DNA of 43,273 bases, from the NCBI GenBank assembly GCA_964370225.1, contig CAYJII010000018.1, positions 1 through 43,273 of the forward strand, given 5' to 3'. The stretch comes from CAYJII01 sp964370225 (lineage in GTDB: Bacteria > Bacillota > Clostridia > Oscillospirales > Ruminococcaceae). The notes under the pieces were generated by a model, which was not told the origin of the DNA, searched no databases, and saw only the letters and a program-made list of their open reading frames with translations. Position 1 is the first letter of the stretch; the number at the start of each line of letters is the position of its first letter. The translations under genes and the position numbers were made by a program. This document shows positions 41,641 through 43,273 of the stretch, piece by piece.

Positions 41641-43173
41641 ATGGCACATGAATTAGTTTTAGTGTTAGATTTTGGAGGGCAGTACAACCAGCTTATCGCT
41701 CGTAGAGTGCGTGAGTGTAATGTTTATTGTGAGGTAAAGCCATACAAAATATCTATAGAGGAAATAAAAAAATTAAATCCTATTGGTATAATTTTTACAG
41801 GAGGGCCAAACAGTGTTTATGATGACAACTCTCCAAAAATATCCAAAGAAGTTTTTGAACTAGGGATTCCCGTGCTAGGGTTATGCTACGGTTCACAACT
41901 GATGGCACAAACATTAGGAGGAGCGGTTGAAACTGCGCCAGTAGGAGAATTTGGTAAAACAGAGACAAATTATGTAACTACATCAAAACTGTTCGGTGAC
42001 ATTCCTCAAACAGCGATTTCTTGGATGAGTCATGTTGACTATATCTCAAAATTGCCAAGCGGATTTGAGGTTGTTGCAACGACTAAAGATTGTCCTTGTG
42101 CAGCAATGTCAAATGAAGAAAAGAAATTATATGCAATACAATTTCACCCAGAAGTAAACCATACAGAGTTTGGGACAAAAATGTTACACAACTTTTTATA
42201 TAATGTATGTAATGCAAAAGGTGACTGGACAATGGCAGACTACGCAAAAACTGCGGTAGAAGATATTCGCGCAAAAGTTAAAGATGGCAAAGTACTTTTA
42301 GCGTTATCGGGTGGGGTAGATAGCTCTGTTTTAGCAGCACTTTTAGCAAAAGCGGTAGGTAACCAGTTAACATGTATCTTCGTTGATCATGGTTTTATGC
42401 GCAAAAACGAAGGTGATGAAGTAGAAAATGCGTTTAAAGATTGGGATATAAACTTTATAAGGGTAGACGCAGAAAAGCGTTTTCTTGATAGGATAGCTGG
42501 AATATCTGAGCCAGAAGAAAAGCGTAAAGCTATAGGTGAAGAATTTATTCGCGTGTTTGAAGATGAAGGAAATAAAATAGGAAGCGTTGACTTCTTAGCA
42601 CAAGGCACAATTTACCCAGACGTAATTGAGTCAGGGGAAGGGGATGCACATGTAATTAAATCCCACCACAATGTAGGCGGTTTGCCTGACCATGTAGATT
42701 TTAAAGATATAGTTGAGCCATTACGACTTTTATTTAAAGACGAAGTTCGTGCTTTAGGCGAAGAGCTGGGGCTTGATCCAGTATTAGTATGGCGCCAGCC
42801 GTTCCCTGGTCCGGGACTTGCTATTAGAGTAATTGGTGAAATTACACGTGATAAGCTTGATTTGTTGCGCGATGCTGATTTTATTTTCCGTGAAGAAATT
42901 GCTAAAGCTGGTATGGACAGAAGTATTAATCAATATTTTGCAGTTTTGACTAATATGCGTTCAGTTGGTGTAATGGGTGACTTTAGAACTTATGATTATA
43001 CATTAGCATTAAGAGGCGTAACTACTACAGATTTTATGACAGCTGACTTTGCTAAAATACCGTATGACATACTAGAAAAGATTTCAAGCAGAATTGTAAA
43101 TGAGGTTAAAAATATCAATAGAATCGTCTATGATATTACAACAAAACCACCAAGCACAATCGAGTGGGAATAA
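41641..43173 (+). CDS. guaA: GMP synthase (glutamine-hydrolysing)
   Basis: A 510-residue enzyme that aminates XMP to GMP. The class I amidotransferase domain shows 'GIIFTGGPNSVYDDNSP', the catalytic Cys in 'VLGLCYGSQLMAQ' and His/Glu in 'YAIQFHPEVNHTE'. The ATP pyrophosphatase domain has the P-loop 'LLALSGGVDSSVLAALLAK'. The C-terminal dimerisation domain runs 'WRQPFPGPGLAIRVIGEI' to the family end 'KPPSTIEWE'. ATG 41641 follows AAAGGAGA by 6 bases; the longer frame from 41599 would overlap the prs terminator. No purine riboswitch was seen in the short leader. A strong terminator follows. Confidence 0.97.
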   Translation: MAHELVLVLDFGGQYNQLIARRVRECNVYCEVKPYKISIEEIKKLNPIGIIFTGGPNSVYDDNSPKISKEVFELGIPVLGLCYGSQLMAQTLGGAVETAPVGEFGKTETNYVTTSKLFGDIPQTAISWMSHVDYISKLPSGFEVVATTKDCPCAAMSNEEKKLYAIQFHPEVNHTEFGTKMLHNFLYNVCNAKGDWTMADYAKTAVEDIRAKVKDGKVLLALSGGVDSSVLAALLAKAVGNQLTCIFVDHGFMRKNEGDEVENAFKDWDINFIRVDAEKRFLDRIAGISEPEEKRKAIGEEFIRVFEDEGNKIGSVDFLAQGTIYPDVIESGEGDAHVIKSHHNVGGLPDHVDFKDIVEPLRLLFKDEVRALGEELGLDPVLVWRQPFPGPGLAIRVIGEITRDKLDLLRDADFIFREEIAKAGMDRSINQYFAVLTNMRSVGVMGDFRTYDYTLALRGVTTTDFMTADFAKIPYDILEKISSRIVNEVKNINRIVYDITTKPPSTIEWE

Positions 43174-43180
43174 CTTCTAT

Positions 43181-43223
43181 ATCCTCGAAAACCCTGATAG
43201 ATACAGGGTTTTCGGGGATTTTT
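43181..43223 (+). terminator. Terminator after guaA
   Basis: A 16-bp stem with one G-U pair (43181-43196 with 43204-43219), a 7-nt loop and a T run to 43223, starting 7 bp after the guaA stop. Confidence 0.92.
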
Positions 43224-43232
43224 CTTTTTCAG

Positions 43233-43253
43233 TGGCTACAAAATGGCTACAAA
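43233..43253. repeat. Two tandem copies of TGGCTACAAA downstream of guaA
   Basis: TGGCTACAAA begins at 43233 and again at 43244 (11-bp period), just past the guaA terminator and 20 bp from the window end. It may be an integrase arm-type site of an element inserted at the guaA 3' end; the window ends before this can be seen. Confidence 0.45.
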
Positions 43254-43273
43254 TATTTTTTTACCATTATTCT

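Overview
The window is a stretch of a low-GC, Gram-positive (Firmicutes) chromosome, most likely an anaerobic member of Clostridia. The reasons are the AT-rich sequence, strong AGGAGG-type ribosome binding sites, frequent GTG/TTG starts, consensus TTGACA/TATAAT promoters, many lipoproteins, and typical Firmicutes neighbours such as comEC-holA-rnmV. The standard code is used. A run of ten N inside holA shows that the sequence comes from a draft assembly. No rRNA, tRNA, CRISPR array or transposase gene was seen.

Layout. 0-3.4 kb: an AraC regulator, a uroporphyrinogen-decarboxylase-fold protein, a decayed EamA permease pseudogene and a Dabb-domain protein. 3.4-6.5 kb: a two-gene unit coding for a NifU/IscU-like Fe-S scaffold and a 'GGGtGRT' family protein, then a Gfo/Idh/MocA oxidoreductase. 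6.6-12.7 kb: a small lipoprotein, a ROK repressor, and a divergent SIS isomerase / ROK sugar kinase / GH2 beta-mannosidase-like operon for glycoside use. 12.7-16.5 kb: a YeiH-type permease with a divergent LysR regulator, then an ArsR-controlled metal-efflux permease with a Cys/His-rich loop. 16.5-20 kb: a GtrA / GtrB-like GT2 / large membrane protein operon that looks like a surface-glycan decoration set.

20.2-30.3 kb is a long co-directional run: HIT protein, ComEC, HolA, RNase M5, MBOAT, DHHW-type protein, DUF3048 lipoprotein, 6-phosphofructokinase and PfkB sugar kinase. 30.3-35.7 kb: a ThuA-like protein, a second small lipoprotein (paralogue of the first), a second URO-D-fold protein, and a three-gene ABC importer. 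35.7-43.2 kb: a P-loop protein, pgi, a D,D-carboxypeptidase, a MATE exporter, prs and guaA.

The most unusual signal is at 24.5-27.1 kb. The membrane O-acyltransferase-like protein and its DHHW-type partner both keep their fold and an open frame, but each has lost the canonical catalytic residues. The ComEC just upstream likewise has a C-terminal domain without recognisable metallo-beta-lactamase metal ligands. Other points of interest are the uncharacterised Fe-S scaffold/GGGtGRT pair, a nearly identical operator-like repeat on both sides of the ROK repressor gene (one copy inside a promoter pointing antisense into that gene), and a perfect-consensus promoter with a 30-bp dyad in front of the ArsR gene.
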